Below, piece after piece: positions 13,860 through 21,488 of a stretch of 40,643 nt of DNA. The stretch comes from Algoriphagus sp. PAP.12. Lineage in GTDB: Bacteria; Bacteroidota; Bacteroidia; Cytophagales; Cyclobacteriaceae. The notes beneath the pieces are model-generated. The model was given only the letters and a program-made list of their open reading frames with translations. It was not told the origin of the DNA and ran no database searches. Location: NCBI RefSeq assembly GCF_026652115.1, contig NZ_JAPPSQ010000024.1, forward strand, positions 1 to 40,643, in the 5' to 3' direction. The position numbers were made by a program, and so were the translations under genes. Position 1 is the first letter of the stretch, and each line of letters opens with the position of its first letter.

Positions 13860-15995
13860 ATGTCTGAACCAACTCAAACTCCCCTCGTTAAACCATTGAA
13901 GATCGCCATTATTGGAAATCCCAATGTGGGGAAGTCAACCATATTCAACCAATTAACTGGTCTTAATCAGAAGATTGGAAATTATCCTGGGGTAACAGTC
14001 GATAAAAAAACTGGGGTAATGAACTATCAGAGCAGCACTTATGAAATAATTGATTTGCCTGGTACTTACTCACTTTACCCCAATTCCGAGGATGAGATTA
14101 TCGCCCACCGGGTATTGAACCAATTAAGTGAAGTTGAGCGCCCTGATTATGTATTGATGGTAGTCGATTCCCTTCAAGTATCCAGAGGTCTTTTTCTGGC
14201 TTCTCAGTTAATTGACTTAGGTTTGAACCTGGCTTTGGTGTTGAACATGGCTGATATGGCCGAAAAACAAAGATTAGAGATCAAAGGCTATGAGCTTTTC
14301 AAATCTTTGGGAGTTCCGATTTTGAGTACTGATGCAAGAGGAGCAAAAGGCATCGAACAAATTCGTGAATTGATTCATCAAAAGAACTTTTCAAAATCAA
14401 GTGAATTCCTTCCTGTTAGTGAATATTTAGACCCACAAATCTTAACAGATGTCAAAGAAAAATTCGAGGTTAAAAACGACTATCAAGCATACCAGATTCT
14501 TCGATTTGGATTGAAAGACAAAGGTCTTTCTCAGGATAAAAGAGATTGGATCGCCAATAAATTAAATTCAATCCAAGTGGATCTTCCTGCCGCACAGTTG
14601 GAGGAGACTAAATTAAGGTATAGAAAAATCACAGGGATCATTGAAAAAGCCCTGAATAAGAAAGAAATCAAGGAAAGAAGATCTTCCGCGATCGATAAAA
14701 TCATCCTACACCCTGTTTTCGGATATTTGATTTTTGCTACAATCCTACTAGTGATGTTCCAAGCTATATTTGCTTGGGCTTCCGTTCCTATGGATTTGAT
14801 TGACGGATTCTTTGGTGATTTGGGTGCTTGGGTAAGCACAAATCTCCCTGATGGCCCATTGACAAGCTTATTGGCAGATGGAATTATTCCTGGCATTGGC
14901 GGAGTTGTCATCTTTATTCCACAAATCGCCATGTTATTCGGATTCTTAGCCATTTTGGAGGACACTGGATACATGTCACGTGTAGTTTTCCTAATGGATC
15001 GCTGGATGAGACCATTTGGTCTTCATGGTAAAAGTATCGTTCCTCTTGTTTCCGGTGTGGCTTGTGCTATCCCCGGAGTCATGGCGGCAAGAAATATTGG
15101 TAACTGGAAAGAAAAAATCATAACCATCATGGTTACTCCATTGATGAGTTGTTCTGCCAGACTTCCAGTTTATATCATTTTGATAGGATTGGTAGTTCCA
15201 AATGAAACAGTACTTGGCTTTGTCAATATGCAAGCCTTAGCCTTATTGTCCCTTTATTTATTGGGAGTCGTTGGTGTTTTGGTAACAGCTTTTGGATTGA
15301 AAAACATTCTAAAAACTGCCGAAAAGAGCTTTTTGATGGTCGAGTTGCCAAGTTATAGAACTCCAAGATGGAAAGACGTGGGTATCACCATGTACAGCAA
15401 ATCCAAAACATTCGTAACTGAAGCTGGTAAAGTTATCTTGGCTATTTCTGTCATCCTTTGGGTATTGGGTTCTTACGGTCCTCCTTCCAAAATGGATGAA
15501 ATCAGAGCTGCAAGTGAATTGAGATTGGCGAACGCTGGTACTGAAGAAGAAATCGAAACCATTGAAGCGGAAACCTCTTCTCTTCTATTGGAAAACTCCT
15601 TCATTGGAATCATGGGAAGAGCAATTGAGCCGGCTATCAGACCATTGGGATATGATTGGAAAATTGGAATCGCATTGATCACCTCATTTGCAGCTAGAGA
15701 AGTTTTCGTATCAACTATCGCAACTATCTACAGTATTGGAGGAGATCCGGAAGATGACTCTACCATTCGTGAAAAATTAAATTCACAGATCAATCCAATA
15801 ACTGGAGATAAGGTATTTAATAAGGCAACTGCCTTCTCTTTAATGGTATTCTATGCCTTTGCTATGCAATGTATGAGTACATTGGCCGTAGTTTACAGGG
15901 AAACTAAAGGATGGAAATGGCCGTTAATTCAAACAGTATACATGACCGTCTTGGCATATGTATCTGCATTGATTACCTATCAAATATTCTCTTGA
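13860..15995 (+). CDS. feoB: Ferrous iron transporter B
   Basis: A 711-aa GTP-gated inner-membrane Fe2+ transporter. The N-terminal G domain shows G1 GNPNVGKST (residues 19-27), the switch region around T46, G3 DLPG (65-68) and G4 NMAD. A helical spacer follows. The membrane domain begins at about residue 280 and contains the two inverted Gate motifs, with the conserved cysteine in VSGVACAIPGV and a second CSARLPVY segment. The start at 13860 (MSEPTQ) is chosen because upstream in-frame sequence overlaps feoA and looks non-coding. It starts 4 bp after feoA and ends 2 bp before the Cys-rich partner. Confidence 0.96.
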   Translation: MSEPTQTPLVKPLKIAIIGNPNVGKSTIFNQLTGLNQKIGNYPGVTVDKKTGVMNYQSSTYEIIDLPGTYSLYPNSEDEIIAHRVLNQLSEVERPDYVLMVVDSLQVSRGLFLASQLIDLGLNLALVLNMADMAEKQRLEIKGYELFKSLGVPILSTDARGAKGIEQIRELIHQKNFSKSSEFLPVSEYLDPQILTDVKEKFEVKNDYQAYQILRFGLKDKGLSQDKRDWIANKLNSIQVDLPAAQLEETKLRYRKITGIIEKALNKKEIKERRSSAIDKIILHPVFGYLIFATILLVMFQAIFAWASVPMDLIDGFFGDLGAWVSTNLPDGPLTSLLADGIIPGIGGVVIFIPQIAMLFGFLAILEDTGYMSRVVFLMDRWMRPFGLHGKSIVPLVSGVACAIPGVMAARNIGNWKEKIITIMVTPLMSCSARLPVYIILIGLVVPNETVLGFVNMQALALLSLYLLGVVGVLVTAFGLKNILKTAEKSFLMVELPSYRTPRWKDVGITMYSKSKTFVTEAGKVILAISVILWVLGSYGPPSKMDEIRAASELRLANAGTEEEIETIEAETSSLLLENSFIGIMGRAIEPAIRPLGYDWKIGIALITSFAAREVFVSTIATIYSIGGDPEDDSTIREKLNSQINPITGDKVFNKATAFSLMVFYAFAMQCMSTLAVVYRETKGWKWPLIQTVYMTVLAYVSALITYQIFS

Positions 15996-15997
15996 TT

Positions 15998-16114
15998 ATG
16001 TGGCAAGAAATTATCGTCGGAATTATCGTATTGGGAGCATTAGCCTATTTGGGGAGAAGATTCTTCTTCCCTGCTAAATCCCAACCTGGGTGTGACAAGT
16101 GTGCCAAACCTTGA
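15998..16114 (+). CDS. FeoB-associated Cys-rich membrane protein (38 aa)
   Basis: A tiny protein starting at MWQEIIVGIIV. It has one transmembrane helix (about residues 4-20), a basic RRFFFPAK stretch, and a short tail with a CxxC pair (GCDKCAKP). This matches the FeoB-associated Cys-rich membrane protein family often found at the end of feo operons. It is thought to assist or regulate FeoB, though its exact role is unsettled. It starts 2 bp after the feoB stop, so it is the third gene of the operon. It is shorter than many gene-calling cut-offs. Confidence 0.85.
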   Translation: MWQEIIVGIIVLGALAYLGRRFFFPAKSQPGCDKCAKP

Positions 16115-16163
16115 TTGTAAAATCAAGCCATTGATTTTCCTGATTTTTTGATAATTTCAACGC

Positions 16164-17639
16164 ATGGGCAAAGTTGCCAGCCAAAGTATTCAGACCACCA
16201 TTTTTTCCTACATCGGAGTAGTTATCGGCTATTTCAATGTGCTCTGGCTTTATCCCTATGCCTTAGAGGCAGCACAATTAGGTACTTTCCGAACCATTCA
16301 GGACCTAGGGTTACTGTTTGTTCCTTTTGCACAATTAGGTTTAGGACATGGCATCACTAGGTATTTTCCCAAGCTAAAAAATGGCCAATCCGCATTTCTA
16401 AGCTTCAGTTTGCTCTTGGCATTTATTGGTTTTCTGATCGTCAGTTCACTATTTTATATTTTCCGTGAACAGGTCGTCGGGCTATTTTCCAAAAATTCAC
16501 CAGAGGTTATCAACTACCTTTGGATAGTACTGATGATCACGTTCTTGGCATTGGCAAATTCCATTTTGGATGCCTATAGCCGCTCCTACCTGAAAGTGGC
16601 AATTCCTGCTTTTTTTAGGGAGGTTTTACTTCGTCTATTGACAGGACTATGGATTTTATCTTTCCTGGGTGGCTGGATCAATTTTGATCAGTTGATGGCT
16701 GGATTGATCCTCGTATATGGAATCCCCCTTGTTGGGATGCTTGTCTACCTGATTTGGTTAAAAGTTCTCCGTTTAGATTTCAATTGGACTTCATTTCCAG
16801 AAGGCTTTCGCTCTTCATTTTTGAAATTCAGTCTAATCACATTTTTGGCAACAGCTGCTTCTACTTTGATTTTAAAGATCGACAGCATCATGGTAAGCTC
16901 TATGGTCAGTTTGGAAGCCAATGCCATTTATACGATCGCCTTTAGCATGGCTTTGGTCATTGAAATGCCAAGAAGAGCAATTTCTCAAGTGGTCATGCCG
17001 GTGATTGCAGATCATTTTTCAAAAAATGAAATATCAGAAATCAACACCCTTTACAAACAAGTATCTCGAAGACAACTATATATCTGTCTCTTACTTTTCA
17101 TTGGCATTTGGGTAAATATTGACTCTATCTACCATTTCATTCCAAATCGTGAAATATATGAAAGTGGGAAGTGGGTAGTTCTTTTCATCGGGGTTGGCAA
17201 ACTCTTCGATGTTGCATTTTCAATCAACGGGGAAATCCTGGTTTTCTCAAATTATTATCGATTCAATCTGATCGCCACCGTCATCATGAGCGGGATGATT
17301 ATTTTATTCAACTATCTTCTGATACCTATTTACGGAATCGAAGGGGCAGCCATCGCATCTGCTTTGGTGATGTTGCTCTTCAATTTGGTGAAATTCTTTT
17401 ACTTGAAAATCAACTTAAAACTCAACCCTTTTGATCTACACAGCTTAAAAATTTTAGGAGCCGGCTTACTTGTTTTAGCATTGGCTAATTTCCTACCAGT
17501 CATGGAAAATCCATTGATCAATATGGGAATTAGATCAATTTTAATTGTAGTATTATATTGGATGATCGCTTGGTTAGGATTCTCTGGAGAAGAAGAACTG
17601 GAATGGATCAGGCAAAAAATTAAAAAGCCCGGATCTTAG
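16164..17639 (+). CDS. Polysaccharide/lipid-linked oligosaccharide flippase (MOP superfamily)
   Basis: A 491-aa membrane protein with 12-14 predicted hydrophobic segments spread over the whole length, typical of Wzx/MurJ-like exporters in the MOP superfamily. The N-terminal TTIFSYIGVVIGYFNVLWLY and the mid-protein KIDSIMVSSMVSLEANAIYT are in the places where Wzx proteins have conserved helices. It presumably flips undecaprenyl-linked glycans across the inner membrane. No glycosyltransferases are adjacent, so the substrate cannot be inferred from context. Its last codons overlap the T-rich end of a minus-strand structured RNA. Confidence 0.82.
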   Translation: MGKVASQSIQTTIFSYIGVVIGYFNVLWLYPYALEAAQLGTFRTIQDLGLLFVPFAQLGLGHGITRYFPKLKNGQSAFLSFSLLLAFIGFLIVSSLFYIFREQVVGLFSKNSPEVINYLWIVLMITFLALANSILDAYSRSYLKVAIPAFFREVLLRLLTGLWILSFLGGWINFDQLMAGLILVYGIPLVGMLVYLIWLKVLRLDFNWTSFPEGFRSSFLKFSLITFLATAASTLILKIDSIMVSSMVSLEANAIYTIAFSMALVIEMPRRAISQVVMPVIADHFSKNEISEINTLYKQVSRRQLYICLLLFIGIWVNIDSIYHFIPNREIYESGKWVVLFIGVGKLFDVAFSINGEILVFSNYYRFNLIATVIMSGMIILFNYLLIPIYGIEGAAIASALVMLLFNLVKFFYLKINLKLNPFDLHSLKILGAGLLVLALANFLPVMENPLINMGIRSILIVVLYWMIAWLGFSGEEELEWIRQKIKKPGS

Positions 17640-17816
17640 AGTGTTACAAACCTCCTTATAGACAAGATTTGAGCTGCCTGAAAACCGCAAACTTCCACTG
17701 TTATCCTGCCAAATGGCGAGGCCCCGATAGCTATCGGGGTGAGGCCTGTTTTTGGAAAGGGCTTCACTCGGTATTTTGTTAAATTGTGAAGTTTGAACAT
17801 GTCAGCGACCCGGACT
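17620..17816 (-). ncRNA. Structured RNA, probable 6S-like RNA
   Basis: A non-coding stretch on the minus strand with a perfect -7 element just upstream and a T-rich tail at its end, about 195 nt long. It can fold as one long rod. The outer stem is UCCGGG (17809-17814) with UCCGGG (17628-17633), including two G-U pairs. The next stem is CAAACUUC (17788-17795) with GAAGUUUG (17688-17695). A large asymmetric bubble follows. Then CCAAA (17751-17755) pairs with UUUGG (17709-17713), and a perfect 18-nt palindrome forms the tip (17722-17739). Length, closed ends and a central bubble resemble 6S RNA, which mimics an open promoter and binds RNA polymerase. The assignment is inference from shape; no covariance model was run. 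Confidence 0.55.
17722..17739. repeat. Perfect 18-bp palindrome (GATAGCTATC core)
   Basis: CCCCGATAGCTATCGGGG is a perfect palindrome and lies at the apex of the rod formed by the minus-strand RNA. From memory, palindromes with this core recur in intergenic DNA of Bacteroidota genomes; I saw only this copy in the window. Confidence 0.7.
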
Positions 17817-17820
17817 CCTG

Positions 17821-17828
17821 CAAATATA
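17821..17828 (-). promoter_or_regulatory. -7 promoter element of the 6S-like RNA
   Basis: The minus strand reads TATATTTG, an exact TAnnTTTG match. The inferred transcription start falls near 17815, where the closing stem of the structured RNA begins. Confidence 0.6.
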
Positions 17829-18026
17829 CGATTTAATCATGGAGGGGTTAAGGATACTTAGAGAAATTCAAATAAATTGTCTAAGCCATCTCATTCGAGA
17901 AATTAAAAATAGAATTTTATTTGGGTAATTATTCTAATAATTCAACACCTTAATTTATTTCACATAAAAATTAAACCAATTCAAAATTTTATACCGAACT
18001 AGAACTTTATTTATCCTTTTTAACTT
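17829..18026. other. AT-rich intergenic stretch, no further gene seen
   Basis: About 200 bp separate the minus-strand RNA promoter and the plus-strand usp promoter. No open frame of note, tRNA or dyad resembling the GTGA-N6-TCAC sites was found. It is a divergent promoter region. Confidence 0.6.
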
Positions 18027-18034
18027 TAACTTTG
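18027..18034 (+). promoter_or_regulatory. -7 promoter element of the second usp gene
   Basis: TAACTTTG is an exact TAnnTTTG match, ending 23 bp upstream of the ATG at 18057. Confidence 0.6.
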
Positions 18035-18056
18035 CAACTTCAAATCCAGGAAGACT

Positions 18057-18977
18057 ATGTACTTGATTAAAAAACTGATTGTTTGTCTTGATCAGACCAC
18101 TTTGGATAAAACTTTGATCCAATACGCCTCTTTTATTGCCAGAGTCAACCAAACGAAGAAAGTTTACTTTGTTAACGTAATCAAGAACTTATCAGTACCC
18201 AAAGAAGTCTTGGAGGAGTTTCCAAATTTGGTCGAAAACATGATCAATGAAAGACAGGAAGCTATGGAAACTGTCGTTAAAGAGAACTTTGGAAACACGA
18301 AAAACATCTCATTAAACTATATTGTCAAGGAGGGTTCGCTTTCAAAAAAGGTCCTCAAATTAGCAGAAGAAAAATCTGCTGACATGATCATAATCGGTAG
18401 AAAAGTTGATTTACCTGGAACCGGGGTAGCTTCCCTCCGATTAGCGCGAAGAGCTTCCTGCTCTTTGATGATTGTTCCTGAGAACTCAGTTGCCAAGTTG
18501 AGCAAAATCTTGGTTCCGTCGGACTTTTCAGAATACTCCAAAGATGCTTTGGAAGAAGCAATCATGATTGCCAATAAACATGGCAATGTGGAGATCGTTT
18601 GTCAAAACGTATTCACCGTACCGTCAGGCTATCATTTCACAGGCAAAAGCTATGAGGAGTTTACTCAGATCATGCAGATGCATGCTGAGATCAATTACAA
18701 AAAGTTCATCCGAAAAATAGATACCAAAGGAGTCAAAATCACTCCTATCTATACCAAAGACGAGGATGATGATCCAGTACAAGAAATTGTATCCAAGGCT
18801 ATGGAGATTGAAGCTGACGGAATCATCATTGGTGCCAAAGGCCGTACAGCGGCAACAGCTCTTTTTATTGGAAGTATGGCAGAAAGATTAATCCAATACA
18901 ATGACAGCATGCCTCTTTTGGTCACCAGACCAAAAGGAAAGAATGCGGGAATTCTGGATTATATTCTTGAAATCTAA
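18057..18977 (+). CDS. Tandem-domain universal stress protein (second copy)
   Basis: A 306-aa cytoplasmic protein with two UspA-like domains (about residues 1-142 and 155-290). Here the C-terminal domain keeps the nucleotide-binding signature G-x2-G-x9-G-S (GAKGRTAATALFIGSM, around residue 258). The N-terminal copy (GRKVDLPGTGVASLRL) is degenerate. This is the reverse of the Usp at 9816, where the N-terminal site is intact. No Crp-like site was found at its promoter. It converges on the zinc metallopeptidase gene with a 4-bp overlap of the two coding ends. Confidence 0.88.
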   Translation: MYLIKKLIVCLDQTTLDKTLIQYASFIARVNQTKKVYFVNVIKNLSVPKEVLEEFPNLVENMINERQEAMETVVKENFGNTKNISLNYIVKEGSLSKKVLKLAEEKSADMIIIGRKVDLPGTGVASLRLARRASCSLMIVPENSVAKLSKILVPSDFSEYSKDALEEAIMIANKHGNVEIVCQNVFTVPSGYHFTGKSYEEFTQIMQMHAEINYKKFIRKIDTKGVKITPIYTKDEDDDPVQEIVSKAMEIEADGIIIGAKGRTAATALFIGSMAERLIQYNDSMPLLVTRPKGKNAGILDYILEI

Positions 18978-19864
18978 AGTGTTTCAGCACTAAAGGTATC
19001 TCCCTGTCTTAAATCTCCAGTATCAAACCCTTTCTTAAACCACCTCATTCGCTGGGCGGAAGTTCCGTGCGTAAATGAGTCAGGTACCACGCGTCCAGTA
19101 GCTTGTTTTTGAAGACGGTCATCACCAATGGCGTTGGCAGCATTGAGTGCTTCTTCCAAATCTCCTCTTTCCATCATTCCACTGGTTTTCTGGCTATGAT
19201 GGGCCCAAACACCCGCTAAAAAGTCAGCCTGCAGTTCCAATTTGACAGAATACTGATTGTATTCCTTTTCACTGACTTGACCTCGGAGATTGTGGACTTC
19301 ATCAGTGATTCCCATGATTTTTTGAATATGGTGTCCCACCTCATGTGCAATGACATAGGCTTGGGCAAAATCTCCAGGAGCATTGAGTCTTCTTTCCATT
19401 TCCTCAAAAAAGCTCAGGTCAATATACAATTTCTCATCACCTGGGCAGTAAAAAGGACCTGTTGCTGCACTGGCATTTCCGCATGCAGAAGAAACAGAAC
19501 CTGTAAAAAGCACCAAAATTGGCTCTCTGTAATTTTCAATCAGTTGATTCCACACCAATTCTGTATCCCCTAATATAGTGGCACTAAATTCTGCCAAACG
19601 ATCTTCTTCGGCTGTAGGAGTATAATTGGTTTCTGTTGTAAATCCCTGACTTCCACCCCCCAAAAATCCACCTATAAAATTCAATGGATTCGTTCCTGTC
19701 ACAACAGAGAAGACAATCACAATCCCTACGATGATTAAACCAGTCTTGGAAAACAATATTTTCAACAAAGGACCAATCAGCAAGGGATTAAATCCTCCAC
19801 CTCCTCCACTTTGTCCCCTTCTATCTTCTACATTTTGACTTTTTCTACGGCCTTCCCATTTCAT
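18974..19864 (-). CDS. Membrane-anchored neutral zinc metallopeptidase (YpfJ-like)
   Basis: A 296-aa protein of the putative neutral zinc metallopeptidase family. It begins MKWEGRRKSQ, the family's usual N-terminus, followed by a glycine-rich linker and one transmembrane helix (about residues 40-55). The zinc motif HEVGHHIQ starts at H174 (HEVGH). The segment ELQADFLAGVWAHH supplies the third ligand region. C128 and C140 may form a disulfide, since the catalytic domain should face the periplasm. The biological substrate is unknown. It is a single gene, with no strong promoter element recognised. Confidence 0.9.
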   Translation of the reverse strand: MKWEGRRKSQNVEDRRGQSGGGGGFNPLLIGPLLKILFSKTGLIIVGIVIVFSVVTGTNPLNFIGGFLGGGSQGFTTETNYTPTAEEDRLAEFSATILGDTELVWNQLIENYREPILVLFTGSVSSACGNASAATGPFYCPGDEKLYIDLSFFEEMERRLNAPGDFAQAYVIAHEVGHHIQKIMGITDEVHNLRGQVSEKEYNQYSVKLELQADFLAGVWAHHSQKTSGMMERGDLEEALNAANAIGDDRLQKQATGRVVPDSFTHGTSAQRMRWFKKGFDTGDLRQGDTFSAETL

Positions 19865-20001
19865 AATAATCAGTATTTGTGTAAAAATTCCAGCCTTTCA
19901 GGGCATTCTGTGGAAAATTAATTTTTCGCTCTCCTAAAAATAACCAAATTGACAAAAAAGTATTGAATACATACTAAATCTTTCTTTAAACCCTTAAACC
20001 T

Positions 20002-20787
20002 ATGAACCAAAATTTTTCCTGGATGAATTTCAAATCAATCTTAGCTACCCTTTTACTAATTGGGAGTTATTCCTTATCAAATGCACAAGTGGGAGTTGGA
20101 ACAGCTCCAATTGAAGGAGCTGAACTGATGCTCGATGGCAGCAAAAAGATGCTATTGGAAAAGTGGGAATATTGGAAAGGTCCTCGGTTCAAAGCTGAAG
20201 ACCCTATCAAATGGGCCGAAGTAAAGGATCCTGTTTCAGGTGGGAAAGCAATCAGCTCCAATGATCCAGCAGCAGCAGGAGGTTTGTATGGAGCGGCTGA
20301 CATCGTCACCAAGAAAAAATTAAAAGACTTCAGAGCTCATGTAGAGTTTCTGATCGAAAATGAAGGTGGGAACAGCGGGGTCTACCTTCAAAATCGTTAT
20401 GAAATCCAAGTGCTTGACGGAGACTATGGTCTACATGGAATGGCTGCTGTGATCAATGAACATCTTCCAAAAGTTGAAGCTTACAACGGAATAGGCAAAT
20501 GGAATTCTTACGATATCGTATTCAAGGCAGCACGATTTGAAAATGGAAAATTGACAGAACAGCCCAAAGTCACCATCTATTTCAATGGCAAAAAAATTCA
20601 TGAAGATGTAAGTATCCAGCAAGTTTGGGGAGGCCCCAATTCAGGACTTGACGGTGGAAATGATGGTGGAAAAGGAATAACTGATAGACCGGGAGGATTG
20701 AAACTTCAAGCGGAAGGGCATGATGTACTCTATCGAAATGTCTGGATCAAGGATTTGAATTTGGATGGTAAGTCGACGGATTTTTAA
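20002..20787 (+). CDS. Secreted DUF1080 (3-keto-disaccharide hydrolase-like) protein
   Basis: A 261-aa protein with a Sec signal peptide (to about residue 28, SLSNAQ) and a DUF1080 concanavalin-like beta-sandwich. Recognisable parts are the early strand DIVTKKKLKDFRAHVEFL, the motif NEGGNSGVYLQNRYEIQVLD (about 114-133) and the C-terminal GGLKLQAEGHDVLYRNVWIK. These are the hallmark segments of this family. Characterised relatives hydrolyse 3-keto-glycosides, and many others bind or act on glycans. Its neighbours give no pathway. It is followed by a repeat element that can also act as its terminator. Confidence 0.88.
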   Translation: MNQNFSWMNFKSILATLLLIGSYSLSNAQVGVGTAPIEGAELMLDGSKKMLLEKWEYWKGPRFKAEDPIKWAEVKDPVSGGKAISSNDPAAAGGLYGAADIVTKKKLKDFRAHVEFLIENEGGNSGVYLQNRYEIQVLDGDYGLHGMAAVINEHLPKVEAYNGIGKWNSYDIVFKAARFENGKLTEQPKVTIYFNGKKIHEDVSIQQVWGGPNSGLDGGNDGGKGITDRPGGLKLQAEGHDVLYRNVWIKDLNLDGKSTDF

Positions 20788-20797
20788 GGATTGAAAG

Positions 20798-20943
20798 AGG
20801 TTGTCTCATAATTGAATGTTGTCACATTGAGCGAAGTCGAAATGTTACTTACCTTGCTTCATAAGGCCTTCGATATACCCGTCTTTCGTCGCTCCAGTGC
20901 TCAGGCTGACAAATTTTAGACTTTTGAGACAGCCTTTTTTTTT
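20798..20943. repeat. Intergenic inverted-repeat element doubling as terminator
   Basis: Ends AGGTTGTCTCA (20798-20808) and TGAGACAGCCT (20925-20935) pair over 11 bp with one G-U, and a run of nine T follows. Inside, TGTCACATTGAGC near the left end and TGTCAGCCTGAGC (reverse strand) near the right end are related inverted segments, each followed by TCGAA. The architecture is that of a small REP/MITE-like intergenic repeat, and the GAGCGAAGTCGAAATG segment is a repeat type I recall from Bacteroidota genomes. It lies between DUF1080 and the convergent TonB-domain gene. Confidence 0.6.
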
Positions 20944-20946
20944 AAC

Positions 20947-20973
20947 AAAAAAAACTCCACTAAAAAATGGAGT
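20947..20973 (-). terminator. Intrinsic terminator of the TonB-domain gene
   Basis: Minus strand ACTCCA (20968-20973), an 8-nt loop, TGGAGT (20954-20959), then a run of T. It lies about 28 bp beyond the stop of the gene ending at 21002. Confidence 0.75.
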
Positions 20974-21001
20974 CTTTCAAAAAATTGAATCATCTACAAT
21001 A

Positions 21002-21403
21002 TCAACTAAGCTTAAATTGGATTGGAAGCCTCATTTCGGTTCTTACTTTTTTCCCATCCTTCACTCCAGGAGACCAATTTTTTGTTTCTGAAATGACTCT
21101 CACAGCTTCCTGATCACATCCTGCTCCAATTCCTCTGAGAATCTCTACATTGGAAACCGAACCATCAAGTTCTACAACAAACTTCACCGCTACAGTTCCT
21201 TCAATTCCTTTTTCTTTGGCCGCTTCAGGGTATTTTAGATTAGTGGACAAATAAGTAATCAGTCCGTCCATCCCACCTTTGAATTGAGGAATTTCATCCA
21301 ATTCCTGAACCTCATTGGCTTTGATAGTTTCTTGACCTAATGAGATTTGACATAGGCCCATGGTTAAGAATAGGACCAAAGAAAGTACGCTTAATTTTTT
21401 CAT
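21002..21403 (-). CDS. Secreted TonB C-terminal-domain protein
   Basis: A 133-aa protein: a signal peptide (about residues 1-23, SLGQ), a short linker, and a single TonB C-terminal domain from about residue 45. The domain has the typical YPEAAKEKGIEGTVAVKFVV and ILRGIGAGCDQEAVRVI motifs. It lacks the transmembrane helix plus Pro-rich linker of a real energy-transducing TonB. A role in recognising an envelope partner therefore seems more likely than energising receptors. Its domain closely resembles the C-terminus of the neighbouring M56 protein, including the shared ILRGIGAGCD and MRLPI-FKLS ends, so the two look like a local duplication. Confidence 0.85.
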   Translation of the reverse strand: MKKLSVLSLVLFLTMGLCQISLGQETIKANEVQELDEIPQFKGGMDGLITYLSTNLKYPEAAKEKGIEGTVAVKFVVELDGSVSNVEILRGIGAGCDQEAVRVISETKNWSPGVKDGKKVRTEMRLPIQFKLS

Positions 21404-21443
21404 GTTATTTTATGGTTTAGTTTTCAAAAAAGGGCAAAAAAAG

Positions 21444-21464
21444 ACTCCCCTTTTACCGGGGAGT
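21444..21464 (-). terminator. Intrinsic terminator of the BlaI-M56 operon
   Basis: Minus strand ACTCCCC (21458-21464), a 7-nt loop, GGGGAGT (21444-21450), then a T-rich tail. It separates the M56 gene from the downstream TonB-domain gene. Confidence 0.85.
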
Positions 21465-21488
21465 TTTTCAAATAATCACCCCTAGATT

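Noticed and set aside
17640..17820. tmRNA, RNase P RNA or a tRNA cluster in the intergenic region
   Set aside because: No tRNA-like acceptor end, CCA, T-loop or conserved RNase P core was seen; the rod-like fold fits 6S better.
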